From Bathymodiolus brooksi (Eukaryota > Mollusca > Bivalvia > Mytilida > Modiolidae): 64,000 nt of DNA. Position 1 is the first letter of the stretch; each line of letters opens with the position of its first letter. A program made the position numbers and the translations under genes. Below, one piece after another: positions 35,256 through 46,955 of the stretch. The notes under the pieces are model-generated. The model saw only the letters and a program-made list of their open reading frames with translations, was not told the DNA's origin and did not search any database. The stretch spans positions 112,967,534 to 113,031,533 of the forward strand of contig OY804580.1 in assembly GCA_963680875.1 (NCBI GenBank), written 5' to 3'.

Positions 35256-35531
35256 AAATAACAACAACACAAACTTCGTCACTTCCGACGCCGACATCGT
35301 TCCACACAGTACATATGTAAGACCTTGATTTGCTTCTAGTAATGCGTTTTATTTGCAAAGGTATACTGGTGCTGCCATTTCCTTCTCCAGGCGAGATGGA
35401 TATGTTGTTCTGTAGCCACATAATCTGTACCAGTGTAACGTTGGTGTCATAGAAACAATGTAAGGTCATTAAATCGCCTTCCATAACATTGACAGTTGAT
35501 TCGCCATCACAAATTATCACGTTTGGTATAA
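35256..35531 (-). CDS. Ig-domain exon (second) of the minus-strand IgSF gene, copy 1
   Basis: A 276-bp phase 1-1 exon between acceptor TTCTATATTAG and donor GTAAGT. It encodes an Ig domain with TVNVMEGDLMTLHC (B-strand Cys), QIMWLQNN (C-strand Trp) and SRSYICTVWNDVG (F-strand Tyr-x-Cys), with several N-glycosylation sites. The domain follows the exon at 36,448-36,726 in transcription order. The copy 2 counterpart is 55,077-55,352. The open frame's own ATG at 35,574 is intronic. Confidence 0.8.
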
Positions 35532-36447
35532 CTAATATAGAATAAAATATATAACAAAAAACACCGTCAAACAAATAACATGTTTTTAAATGTTGAATAG
35601 TCAGTTAGATATGTATGGTTTCTGATACGGATTTCTGTGTAAGTGATCAATGCATTCATCAATGATTGATTGTTGGATGCTTAATTTCCAATGGTACATA
35701 GTTCATGCTTATTTAGGACAATACATTTATTCATCTATTCAATTTATTTGAAAATAAATACTCCTCGTACCATTAAGGATTATAGAGATGAGATAACCAA
35801 AACAAATTGCTGATTTGCATTGCATCAAAATCATCCTGTTTTATTTTGTAATTTCAATGATTTATATTGCCATTTTATGGTTATATTACTGATAATGCAT
35901 CCATGAGATGATAAAATTGTAGGAATCATCCATTGGTCATAGGATAATATGTATCGCTTTTATTAAGAAGTGGTACTACACTGCATTGTTGGTTTCACAC
36001 TGCTGACTACGAATGTTCCTCCACGACCAGTGGGTCAAATCAGTAGTCGATTTATCTGTAGCTTCATAAAATACTAACGGAATATCGACTAGAGGGGTCT
36101 TGCCTTCCATAACTTGTTAAACACAGCCAATAGGCAAATTTTAGTTCTGTTATGTTGCTATGAAAACTTCTAAATACATATCAGTAACAAAAAAAATCGA
36201 AACGATGGCTTTCATATAGACTGACCCAAAGGTATACAGGTAAGAATAACGATCGTAACCGACCTAGGTTATCATCTATATGTACAGTGTTAATTACCAT
36301 TCTGGATTAGATAGTCGTATTGCTGTTGCATTATTTCACAATTGTTTTTAAAGTTTTTGCCTAAATATATTTACATCAGAGTTCCATCTATTAACTTTAA
36401 GATGTAGAACAGTTGTTTTTTTCAATTTAGATATCATTTGTACTTAC
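35532..36447. other. Intron between the two Ig exons of the minus-strand gene
   Basis: Nearly identical to 55,353-56,257 in copy 2. No repeat family, exon or RNA gene was recognised in it. Confidence 0.5.
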
Positions 36448-36726
36448 GTTCTACATGTAAACGTATTGAATGTGTAACTTCCGGTTCCGTTTCACTGTTT
36501 TTCGCATGGCAGATAAACTGAACCATATCATCATTTCGTGTTGACTGGAAGCTGCATGATAGTTCTTTAGGACCTCCAAATAACATTGTTTCATTTGCTC
36601 GTTTCCACTCAAGGTTTTCCATAGGATTTCCACTTTCCACATGACAATTTAGAAACGTATATTGCCCTTCTTGTACTGTCACAGGCCCGTTCTCTTCGTT
36701 CACTATTGTCATGTTATATGGATGTC
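36448..36726 (-). CDS. Ig-domain exon (first) of the minus-strand IgSF gene, copy 1
   Basis: A 279-bp phase 1-1 exon between acceptor CATTTTGTAG and donor GTAAGT. It encodes GPVTVQEGQYTFLNC (B-strand Cys), NLEWKRAN (C-strand Trp) and MVQFICHAKN (F-strand Cys), typical of I-set domains, with an extra Cys in KELSCSF. Copies are at 56,258-56,536 (open) and 1-24 (edge only). An upstream signal-peptide exon must exist but was not found in 36,727-39,930. The gene is therefore incomplete as annotated, and function is unknown beyond surface or secreted recognition. Confidence 0.8.
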
Positions 36727-37665
36727 CTACAAAATGGTATGAACGATTCAGCATTCAATCATATCAATTGCATCAATTTAAATAAGGGTAATAACAAAAT
36801 TACCGAACTCCGAACAATCTTACAAAGGGAAAGTCAAAACTCATAATTATATAAACAGACAAAATCAGTCAACAACCGGAAAACTGTGAAAACCGTAATG
36901 ACTCTGACTTGGTACAGGCATTTCTAAAGAAATAGTGGTTGAGTCAGATTTTAAAGCGCCAAACCTCCCCTTTCATTACGGCTCAAAGTTTGATTGAGGA
37001 ATTTCAACTAAGAATAATTTGAAGATGATGAAGGTGTAGAAGCCATAAATCGGAGGACAAACTATACAATGGCCAAAAGGTAAAACAAAGACCTATAAAG
37101 CACTATATAGAAGTGCTAAAAGATGGTTGCTAGAAGTAGCGGACAATATGAAGAATATGATCAGGGAAGTTTGCCTTACAACCAGAAACCAAGGACTACT
37201 GGTAGTAAATTGTTGCTATATAGTCTTTGTTGTATGGTTTATCACGAGCCACTCAATTATGTTCTGTTCTTAGGGAAAAGAAAAGGCATTTGTAGATAAC
37301 AAATGTGGAATCAGAAGGCACAATTTATTTTGGACGTGCCTGTAAATGGCAGAAACGTGAGCGGTCGTGTATTTGTATGCTACGGTTATCGATTTTGCCC
37401 TTTCTATGGTTTTAACTATTGGGTTTAGAAACTGTTTTTCATTTTATGTATTATAGATATTATTTATTATGTAATTATTTCTCAGTTATTTGGCTTACCA
37501 ATCTTTCGATTTTGAGCGTACCTGATGAAGTTTATTCCAGAAACGTGTCGTGCTCACTAAATTAGATATCTACGTTTTCATTACGAGATGCGCGGTACGA
37601 TATTCCCATCTTATTTTTTATTGTTGTTTCGTTACTCTGTATATGAGTATATTCAACTATATGTA
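36727..37665. repeat. Upstream region of the minus-strand Ig gene, copy 1
   Basis: Matches 25-975 and 56,537-57,370. It contains a family-1 module at 36,780-36,950 and a family-2 module at 37,500-37,590. Homology with copy 0 ends at ACTATATG near 37,663, a duplication breakpoint. No gene. Confidence 0.75.
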
Positions 37666-39706
37666 ACACCAAAATTACCATTTCATACAGCATTAATCAG
37701 TGCCTGAAATGAGATACCAGATCGCAAAAAATATTTAAGTTGACAGAATTCTATTTATTGATCACAACTTTCCACTTCGTCCGTAAAAGTTAAAAATTTT
37801 AATAATTAAATCATAAAGAAACAAATAACATGTTTCTTTTCTAATATTTAGTGAATACTAACTTCACACATGTATAGATTGGCTCAATAAAAATAAATAA
37901 TTGGGGAGAACAGTAAATTACATTTGGCGACTGGGCGACCGTCCATTTCAGGCACTGTTAATTGGGATAAACACCAAGCTACATTGTACATGTACATGCC
38001 CATTTCAAGCTTTGGTTGATTCTATTTACAGCCATTGACTCTTGTGGCAAACTGAAACAAGTACATTTGTACTCTGGCCAGACCAAAGGACAGGAGGAAT
38101 CAACAGAAAATAAAAATTGAAATTTGTTTATGAAATGTTGTTTCCTATCTATCATTGTGAACATCAATAATTTTGATCATGAACAAAAATGACACATGTT
38201 TTAATCTACCTAATTTATCTTAATCGCATCAGTATCTGAATATGAGAAAATATTCAACGAGTGACCCAAAGAACAAAATTATTCACGAATGTGCATTGCG
38301 CACGAGTGAATTATTCTTGTTGTTCTACATTTGTATCACTAGTTGATTACATTTGTATTTTTGCATATTTGGATGAAAAAAGTAATTATATTGTTTATTG
38401 CAAAGATGTTTATGAAGCCGATGCCCCTCTTACTTGTAGAAACAAGAATAAGATTCACACCCCCTTTAAATTCTTTGAACAATTCTGGAAATGCCACTAA
38501 GTGATTAAAATATTTTTACTCAGACAATGAGATTTGACAGTGTAGGTTATGAAGCACCGTCTAACCAAAAATCCTGTCAGACATTTTTTTTCTTCAAACA
38601 GGAATAAGCATCGTTGTTCTGTTCGATCCCCCTTTTGACTTTTCAAAAAAAAAATCGACAGCACCCCACCTAGAAAAACACTTTTTAGTATCCCCCCATC
38701 CATTGTTATCCCAGACCGAAGAGAGTTGTAAGAGAAAGAAGAGGGGTATTTGGGACAGGCTGTATTTATAAGTCATGAGCCATAATACCCTCTCTATCCT
38801 ACTGACAGATGGGTTCTTACCTTGTTTCGATATCATTTATCAAGTAAATATGAATAAATATCATGCATAAACGTTGTACAATTCATTCTGACATCGCTAC
38901 CTGGGAGCGGCGGCATTGAATGATCTATGAAAATTTGGATCGTGACGTTTTTCGGAAACGCTCAACTTTGATGCCCTATGCGGGGTATTATTTATTGTGC
39001 CATATTTACAAGATACATATCATTAAAATCTCCTGAATCTCAGCTTTTTATTCATATTTGAATCTTAAATATTTACCTTCAGCATTTCGCATGAAAATGC
39101 TGTGACTTCGAGTCACAATTTCCTCAGGTTCCTGTCAACTGATTCCCTTGATTCAAATTCGGCAGAAAATGTGTTTCTCTCATCTGATTGGACGAAAAAT
39201 ATCAAGATTGTACGTGACCTTGAACTTGGCCGCGTTCCAGTTTAAAGTGGTCATGCATCCGTCATGTGCTGCCAGTGAATGGCTTATCGAGAAATATCGA
39301 TTTTTTTCCCGAAATTTCACACTTTTTCCCGCAATTAAGAAAAGAATATACACACTATAAATATGAAACCTATATCTTTGAAAAGCCCATTTAATTAGCT
39401 TTCCAACAATATACAACTTGTATAGTGTTCATTTGTGATGTTCGAGAAAAAAATCAAAAAAAGTGATCTACCCATAGAAAAAATCGTATTTCCATCGATA
39501 AATTTTAAGGAACTGCATGCAGCAAGTTTTGTTCGTTTTTCCTCTGCTTGTCATAGAAAATAAATACAAAACACTTATCTGGAAGAATTTGTGCCACCAT
39601 TTGTGGCGATTTTTTATTGTCTAATTTTTTATTTATAAAACTACCAGATATAAAAACGAAGGTGGGGATCTACATTGGCCCCACAGACATGTACACACAA
39701 AAATAA
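37666..39706. other. Single-copy stretch, no gene supported
   Basis: This is one of the few parts without a second copy in the window. Frames at 38,261-38,500 (plus, 79 residues), 38,594-38,836 (minus) and 39,148-39,416 (both strands) have no domain, signal peptide or splice context I recognise. The first has an open Cys-containing sequence and could be an exon, but nothing confirms it. Confidence 0.4.
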
Positions 39707-39898
39707 CATACTAATATACATTAACATATTCTATATTATGTGTATATCTTAACACAAAAGTAAACATTGAAATTATATTCTATACATACTAATATACATT
39801 AACATATTCTATATTGTGTGTATATCTTAACACAAAAGTAAACATTGAAATTATATTCTATATTGTGTATATGTTATCACAAAAATAAACATTAACAT
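39707..39898. repeat. 78-bp tandem repeat, about 2.5 copies
   Basis: CATACTAATATACATTAAC starts at 39,707 and again at 39,785. A third partial copy begins near 39,857. No coding or RNA signal is evident. Confidence 0.85.
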
Positions 39899-39929
39899 TT
39901 TAAATGGGTTGGTGGATGGGGAATGGGAG

Positions 39930-41086
39930 GAAAAATAAAAAAAATTGATGACAATTGATCGATAATTTTTACACGACGATTTTCACGAGCAGCTAGTAAG
40001 GAATGAAATAATGCGTGCGCATACCCTCATGGATATTCATTAATAACTCTACTGTTTCATATTATTCAAATATTAGAACAAACTACCTGGTGACTTATAT
40101 GATGTTCTTTAAAATTTAAAACGTTCAGGTATCAATAGTTTGCCAACTGGCGATATGCCATTACAACATTTCCACGGATGGTAATTCATCTACTATATTT
40201 AAAGTCTCAATATCGTTTGAAAACATAACAAATGTGACTTCACTTGTTCGGAGTTCGGTAAATTTGTTATTACCTTTATTGTGGAGATAAGATAAATATA
40301 TGTTGCATGTAAGTGTAAAATAGTTTATTCTGTATCAACGATTGTTTGTTATTGTTACTAAATTTAGCATTCCATTTTAATTAAAAAATATAGAAGTGTA
40401 CTTTGGTGTCATCGTAGAAATAAAAATTAATAAATCATTAATATTATTTATTCTATTCTAAGAGAAAATTGTCTACATTACCGCCGCGATATAACTGATA
40501 TATTGTTGAAAGTGGCGTCAAACACCATAACCCCCTATGTATTATATTAGTTATACATATAACTGTATTACACTGTAATTGTATCATTATTTTACTTGTT
40601 CGTTCTGGAACCGTCGTGGCCGTCATCGTATGGTAGTTGGATTTACAACTACCTATGTAATCAGTGCCTATCACCACTGATGGTGTGAGTTCGAATTTCC
40701 ATCAGGCCGAGGTGTACAACATTATGTGATAAAGTTTGTGAGTGACTTGCAACATGTCGGTGGTTCTCTCTTGGTCCTCCGGTTTCCTCCACCAATAAAA
40801 CTGACTGCCATGATACAGCTGACATATTGTTGAAAATTAAACAAACAAACTTGTTCATTCTTCAATTTACATCTTCTTGTTATCTCATTGGCATCTGCAA
40901 ACATTTCTTATGTTATCTACTAATACCATCGATGTGTACATGTACATGTATTACAATTAAGGTTAGGGGTTCGATTCCCGAGCATACCGAGGTGTACTCG
41001 ATACAAATATGTGTGATAACATTTATCAATGCACGTGGTTTATTCTAAAGGTCCTAACTACTAGCGCATCAAGACACCCCGTTCTA
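39930..41086. repeat. Truncated extra copy of the plus-strand Ig gene's 5' flank
   Basis: Collinear with 45,355-46,440; its 40,190-41,086 part also matches 8,119-8,975. It contains the SINE at 40,625-40,840. It stops abruptly at the junction with the DIRS-like element, and no signal-peptide or Ig exon follows. It is either a gene copy whose body was lost or a flank-only duplication. A family-1 fragment at 40,248-40,283 is inserted relative to the other copies. Confidence 0.8.
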
Positions 41087-42050
41087 TACCTGAAAAAGTA
41101 ACACTTGTATCAGGACCTATAGTCTTGTCAGGTGCCATTGGAATTCCTATTTCTTTGCAAATATGCAAAAATGTTTTCAAATAGTAGTCTGTCAACTCTT
41201 TTGTTTGTGCCACAATTAAAAAATAATCCAAAATGTGAAACATCACTCCCTGAAGCATAAAACTTTGTCCTATCCAATGCAAACCTGTACTAAGCCGTTC
41301 AAAAATTTGACAAGAGGATGCATATCCCATCGGTAGGCATTTATCATAATAATAAAGTGAATTCCACCTAAACCCAAATAAATGATATTCTTCAGGTTTT
41401 AAAGGCAAATGACGGTATGCCATAGAAATGTCTGTTTTGGCCAAGTAACATGGACTTTTAAACTTTTTGATACCTGCTATGTCATCAGTTATTTGAGTAT
41501 ACTGAACTGAAGAAAATTCCTTAGCAATATAATCATTAACAGAGTTTCCCTTGGGGTATGATAAATGATGTACAAGTCTAAATTTATTTGGTTCTTTCTT
41601 GGGACACAAACCCAATGGTGAAACTGTAAAATTATCAAACGCAGGAGACAAAAATGGGCCTGCAAATCTATCAGCAACCAATTCTTTACAGATTTTATCT
41701 TTAACAATTCCTGGTTGCTGATTTGCAGATAACAAATTTGTACATTCTAAATTGTATGTAGATTTGTCACATGAGACAGAAAAACCTTCCGAAAACCCTG
41801 ACAAAATAAATTTTCTTTCATTTCTATCATAATTATGCAGGTAAGATTGCAATACTGAGATATTAACTGGTGTAGGCAACTTTTTGCAGTCAATTTTGTT
41901 GGATATACCCCTCATTTGGCTAACGTTTGAAGGTTGGGATACTATTTGGGAACCGTATTGGTGGCCAAATGAACCGTGTATTATATTGAAATGAACGTGG
42001 CCCTGATTGGTTAAATATACCCCTGGGTTGTGATGGTCCCCGAAAGGCAC
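41087..42050 (-). pseudogene. DIRS-like retroelement reverse transcriptase, truncated and catalytically altered
   Basis: The minus-strand frame encodes an RT of the DIRS (tyrosine-recombinase retrotransposon) type. Recognisable blocks are PLGLCPKKEPNKFRLVHHLS, YPKGNSVNDYIAKEF, LAKTDISMAYRHLPL, YYYDKCLPMGYASSCQIFE and then HILDYFLIVAQ. DIRS elements normally have LDD at the last position; here the second Asp codon is TAT (41,223-41,225). The frame ends at GIE, where RNase H, the methyltransferase-like region and the tyrosine recombinase should follow. The last few codons come from flanking DNA. Confidence 0.8.
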
Positions 42051-42099
42051 GAAAATTATTCCCTTGAGGGTATCTCATATTAAAATTATTTTGACCACT

Positions 42100-43235
42100 A
42101 CTACCATACTAACATTTGCTTGCTGAATGTAATTTATTACAAACATAGCATTTGTGTATATCTACATGGCAGTTGACAAACATTATTGGTATGATAGCGC
42201 ACACAATAACCATTTGGAATCCGTTGTACATTACTAAAATTTTGACCACCTACATGTACATTTTGCTCCACTGTACCATTTATAATCTCTTGTGTCAAAT
42301 CAGGTGTTTTGTGCATCGCCTTCAACCACAGGTCTTGATGCATATTGGCCCAAGAAACCCTCAACTGACATTTTGATTTCCTAAATTTTTTGTCATATTT
42401 TAGCCACTGACCATCACCCCTTGTAATTTCTCTAACCGTCTCATATATTTCATATATATTTCATATATATCACAGCATCTTGATACTTTTGACAATATAT
42501 TGTCATATATATAGAAAAAGCGGTTATCCACTGGTCTAAAGTTTTAATTTTCTTACTATGTTCTTGAAATACCAGCTGTGGTTTATTGAACATATTACGC
42601 TCAACCGTTATGGTTGTACGTTTGTCAAAATTTTCCTCCTCCGGGAGTAATTGACCAAAATTAATATATTCATTGTCCCATATTTTGGCCTTCATTTCGT
42701 CAGACACTGCACAAGCCAAAGGCAGTGCCGGTTGAAATGTTTGCCTAGTTTGGACATTACTCTCATTGAAAATGTTCATGTAAGGAGACACTGAAAGATT
42801 ACATGGATCTACAACTACATTTTGTATATTTGCATTATTGTTACATGTATTTAACAAGTCTTCACTACCTGAAATGTTAGCAATACTATCAGTAAATGTT
42901 GGTGGTGATGTACGTGTAGGTTCCGAACTGATGGTCTGTGACACACCGGATCGTCTTAAGACGTTGCCTCCTGTACTCGTCTCCTGTGTAATTTTGTTCA
43001 CTGTGTTTGTAACTGAATTAATTTGTGCCTGTAATTGTTTCACAGTAGTTGAAAGCTCCCTTACTGAGTTTAATACAATATTTGTGGAATTGTTTTCTAC
43101 ATGTTCTAGTTCTTCAGTGTTCACTGTCCTATTGCTATTTGGACTATTTGAAACATCTAGCGTATGTGGTTGTCCTGTTGTCCTTTGTCGGATTCTGGAC
43201 GACCGCCTGTTAGTCGTAGTCTTGGTGGGTGGCAT
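42100..43235 (-). pseudogene. DIRS-like Gag, frameshifted
   Basis: The first open part (43,235-42,450) encodes a polar N-terminus followed by PALPLACAVSDEMKAKIWDN and INFGQLLPEE, then TLDQWITAFSIYMTIYCQKY, a pattern I know from Gag of DIRS elements. It breaks near 42,450 in a short ATATTTCATATAT duplication. It resumes in another frame (42,364-42,137, including SWANMHQDLWLKAMH) and reaches a zinc-knuckle-like CYVCNKLHSASKC near 42,120-42,160. At least two frame breaks make it dead. Transcription order Gag then RT fits the family. Confidence 0.75.
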
Positions 43236-43486
43236 TCTGAAAAATAAAACTGAATTGTGTCAATTTCTAATGAACAGCATTGTTCACCCAATAATAATGG
43301 CTTTAGTGAAAAATGTTTATATGTTTTTATAAAATCACATGTATACATGTACAATATACATACAATGTTTGTTTTTTTTTTTTTAATCTTTTCATCCTTA
43401 ATCCTAGCGAAGTGCTTCCTCGTCCAATTCCCTTACTACATGTACATGTGTACACTGGATGTATTGATACTGTAGCATGGATCTAC
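43236..43486. other. 5' flank of the DIRS-like Gag
   Basis: It contains a T-run at 43,374-43,384 and short ACATGTACATGT palindromes, also seen elsewhere in the window. Long plus-strand frames (42,838-43,332) are antisense to Gag. No split direct or inverted terminal repeat was identified. Confidence 0.4.
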
Positions 43487-43893
43487 TATGTGTATATTAA
43501 TATTGTAGCAACAAGCATACATGTACATTTACTACTAATGCAGCAAAGAGCTACACTTTACATTCCTGTGCAATGATATTGTAGCAAAGAGCTACACTTT
43601 TAAAACAATACGTGTATATACTGATATTGTAGCAAAGAGCTATACTGTACATTACTGTGCAATGATATTGTAGCAAAGAACTACACTTTAAAATACCACA
43701 TGTATATACTGATATTGTAGCAAAGAGCTACACTTAAAATATTATATACTGATATTATAGCAAAGAGCTACAATTCATATTAGGTTACTGATATTGTAGC
43801 AAAGAGCTACACTTTAAAATACTGTACACTGATATTGTAGTAAAGAGCTACCTTTAAATAATTGTATCAAAGAGCTACATGTACACTTTACTA
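43487..43893. repeat. Minisatellite with a hairpin in most units (about 9-10 units)
   Basis: The units are irregular, about 30-45 bp, sharing GATATTGTAGCAAAGAGCTA. The core GTAGC-AAAGA-GCTAC is a perfect five-pair hairpin with a five-base loop. Most units keep it, and some break one arm (GTAGCAAAGAACTAC, GTAGTAAAGAGCTAC). The array lies just upstream of the DIRS-like Gag on the minus strand. Confidence 0.85.
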
Positions 43894-44228
43894 CATGTAC
43901 ATAATTTACCTGTAACAAATCTTAATACACCAGTTGTACATGAATGTTTTGTAACGAATTAAATCATGCGTGTGTATACACATGTATCTATAATTTGTGT
44001 GAATTGTGTATACTACCATGTCCCAGTTCTTATAATTATATTCAAGTTATGAAAGTCACTTATTGTACATGACTGTTCGGTATATATATATATATGTGTG
44101 TGTGCATGTAAATACTGTATACATGTATGTAGTGTTCTGGGAACCATGTATGTATCATACCTGTAAGCTACAAATCTATCACATTAATGTGAATTGAAAA
44201 CATTTATCTTCAAATTTATTTATTTATT
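43894..44228. other. AT-rich spacer with a short TA/TG microsatellite
   Basis: (TA)n followed by (TG)n at about 44,080-44,105. No gene was recognised. Confidence 0.5.
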
Positions 44229-44831
44229 TTATTTCTTGTTTTTTTGTTTTTTCTTAAATTTACCATTGTAACTATTATCAGCAAACAACAGGGCGCCACG
44301 TACACTGGTCATCAATCTTCTGTTCCCCTCATCATTTAAATGGACTCCATCGGTTTTAAGAATAGGGCAAGATGGGTACTGGAAACCCCTTTGGACCCAG
44401 AATGTCATTTTATGGTCACAACATGAAGCCATCTTGTCCAGTTCACAATTCAGATCATAAACCCTTTCGTTGTATTGATAAACTGTTAATCCTCGTTTTT
44501 ATAAAACCCAGTTACGATTAAACAACAATCCAACAATAACATGTTGGACATTCATATCATATAGCATGTCTATGAAATACTTCATTGCATTTCCTACGTT
44601 CTCAACAGAATTTTCTATGTTTCCCACGTCGTTACTGCCGATTTAAAACACAACAACATCTGGTTGAAATTTATTAATGTCTACTAAATATCTAAAGAGA
44701 GAACTGACCATTCCCCCATTCACACCTTGGATTTTTAATTGGTGCCTTGCTAACTGAACCTCATGCTTTCTAATATATTTCTTTAATCGAGTGACGTGGG
44801 AGCTGCCTAATATAAACGATTTCCTCTTCAA
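44229..44831 (-). pseudogene. SGNH/GDSL-hydrolase-like ORF with two in-frame stops
   Basis: One 201-codon minus-strand frame has stops at 44,643-44,645 and about 44,498-44,500. It shows the SGNH-fold landmarks in order: FILGSSHVTRLKKYI near the N-terminus (block I, nucleophile Ser in GSSH), IGSNDV after the first stop (block III, Asn) and TDGVHLNDEGNRRL near the C-terminus (block V, Asp-x-x-His). SGNH-hydrolase domains are, as I recall, carried by some DIRS/Ngaro-type and LINE-type retroelements, so this may be part of the neighbouring element. It is on the same strand, about 1 kb upstream of Gag. Not functional as it stands. Confidence 0.75.
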
Positions 44832-45354
44832 TTAATAAATACTACAGTCAATTTACCTGATAATAAATTAGTCACAGAAACATATTATATCGAAATGTAA
44901 GCTGTTTCCGGTCTGTATAACAGCGACCCCTAGTAGTATGTAATTCTCATAACAGCGCCATCTATTAGTATGCAACTAATCCAGGTAATCTATTTTTAAC
45001 AATGTACTAGTTTGTCATCCCGGTGACGTAATACTTTCATGTTCAACACTTTCACAGCAGAGTGCTAAATGTCCAATTAAATTATTTATATCAATAAAAC
45101 GGCAAAAGTATCTTAAATAACAAGTCCCAATATTCTGTCCGTATATATGTAACAATTCGAAAATATCTATGAACAACAAGTGACCACACACAAAAATCAC
45201 TTCGCCATATTGGTCATTCCATATCAGCACCAGTTCGCATATTTGAAAACAAAATAATTGTCAAACAACAATATTGATCACTTTATCAATATCGCCATCT
45301 TTTGGTACATATAAATCCATAAATATAACATAAATAATTAGTATCACTGGTGTA
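44832..45354. other. Spacer between the retroelement region and the copy 2 block
   Basis: No gene supported. The minus frame at 45,015-45,230 has no domain. A short near-duplicate pair lies around 44,905-44,975 (ACAGCGACCCCTAGTAGTAT and ACAGCGCCATCTATTAGTAT). Confidence 0.45.
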
Positions 45355-46620
45355 AGGAAAAATAAAAAAACATTGATGACAATTGAGCTAGTAAGGTATG
45401 AAATAATGCGTGCGCATACCCTCATGAGCATTCAAGCAATAGACCACTGTTTCGTTTTCCTTCCCTATCATATATTATAGCAAACTACCTGGTGACTAAT
45501 ATGATATTGTTTAAAATTTAAAACATTTGGGTATCAATAGCATGCTGTGCCTTTTAAGCATTGCCACGGATGGTAATTGATCTACTAGCTTTAAATTTTC
45601 ATCTTTGTTTGGTAAATGTGTTATTACCCTCATTGCGGAGATAAGATAAATATATGTTGCATGTAAGTGTAAAATAGTTTATTCTGTATCAACTTTTGCT
45701 TGTTATTCTTACTAAACTTAGCATTCCATTTTAATTAAAAAAAATAGAAGTGTACTTTGGTGTCATCGTAGAAAGGAAAAATAATAAATCATTAATATTA
45801 TTTATTCTATTCTAAGAGAAAATTGTCTACATTTCCGCCGCGATATAATTGATATATTGTTGAAAGTGGCGTTAAATACAATAACCCCCTATTTATTATA
45901 TTAGTTATACATATAACTGTATTACACTGTAATTGTATCATTATTTTACTTGTTCGTTCTGGAACTGTCGTAGCCGTGATCGTATGGTAGTTGGATTTAC
46001 AACTACCTATGTAATCAGTGCCTATCACCACTGATGGTGTGAGTTCGAATCTCCATCAGGGCGAGGTGTACAACATTATGTGATAAAGTTTGTGAGTGAC
46101 TTGCAACATGTCGGTGGTTCTCTCTTGGTTCTTCGGTTTCCTCCACCAATAAAACTGACCGCCATGAGACAGCTGAAATATTGTTGAAAATTAAACAAAC
46201 AAACTTGTTCATTCTTCAATTTACATCTTCATGTTATCCCATTGGCATCTGCAAACATTTCTTTTGATATCTACTAACACCATCCATGTGTACATGTACA
46301 TGTATTACAATTAAGGTTAGGCGTTCGATTCCCGAGCATACCGAGGTGTACTCGATACAAATATGTGTGATAACATTTATCATTGTATTTGGTTTATTTT
46401 AAAGGTATTAACTACTACCGCATCATGATATCCCGCTATATATTCTCCCGAACCCCTTCTACTAAGAAAAACAAGGATATAATTGGGTGCGATGTCTTTA
46501 TCAATGTCATTGATTACATTACATTTAATTTTCAATTGTCATGATTAAATTACATTTATAATTACGTCAATTTGTAAATGTAATTCATTAAATTACAGTG
46601 TAATTAATTGCATTTTTGAT
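45355..46620. repeat. 5' flank module of the plus-strand Ig gene, copy 2
   Basis: Collinear with 39,930-41,086 and, from about 45,590, with 8,119-9,140. It contains the SINE at 45,970-46,190. The frames here (45,807-46,031 and 46,015-46,212, minus) mirror those of the other two copies with stop and residue changes and are non-coding. Confidence 0.75.
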
Positions 46621-46955
46621 AACATATAATGTCATATAATAACAACCAATGTATATTAAATTTCGCTCTATTAATTCCTTTATTTTCATGTTTCAATTGT
46701 TTTTTATAATTAAGGATTTCAAAATGGTATAAATATAGAATTATAGGAAAGATTATGCACATAATACTCTCTGATTCATTTAGTGGATCATGCCCAACAG
46801 TATGTAATCATCGGAGGTCGATGGTATACTGTATACCAAAACACTTTTAAATTATTTGGCTTTCCAAACTTTTGATCTTAAGCGTCCATGATGAAGATTA
46901 AATTTGATATTTACGTTTTTATTTCAGAAATATATCAGAAACCAATAAATGAAAA

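Noticed and set aside
38261..38500. 79-residue plus-strand ORF
   Set aside because: Single copy, no recognisable motif, no splice or promoter support. It could be an exon, but that cannot be shown here.
42838..43332. 164-residue plus-strand ORF
   Set aside because: It is antisense to the DIRS-like Gag, whose protein pattern is recognisable.
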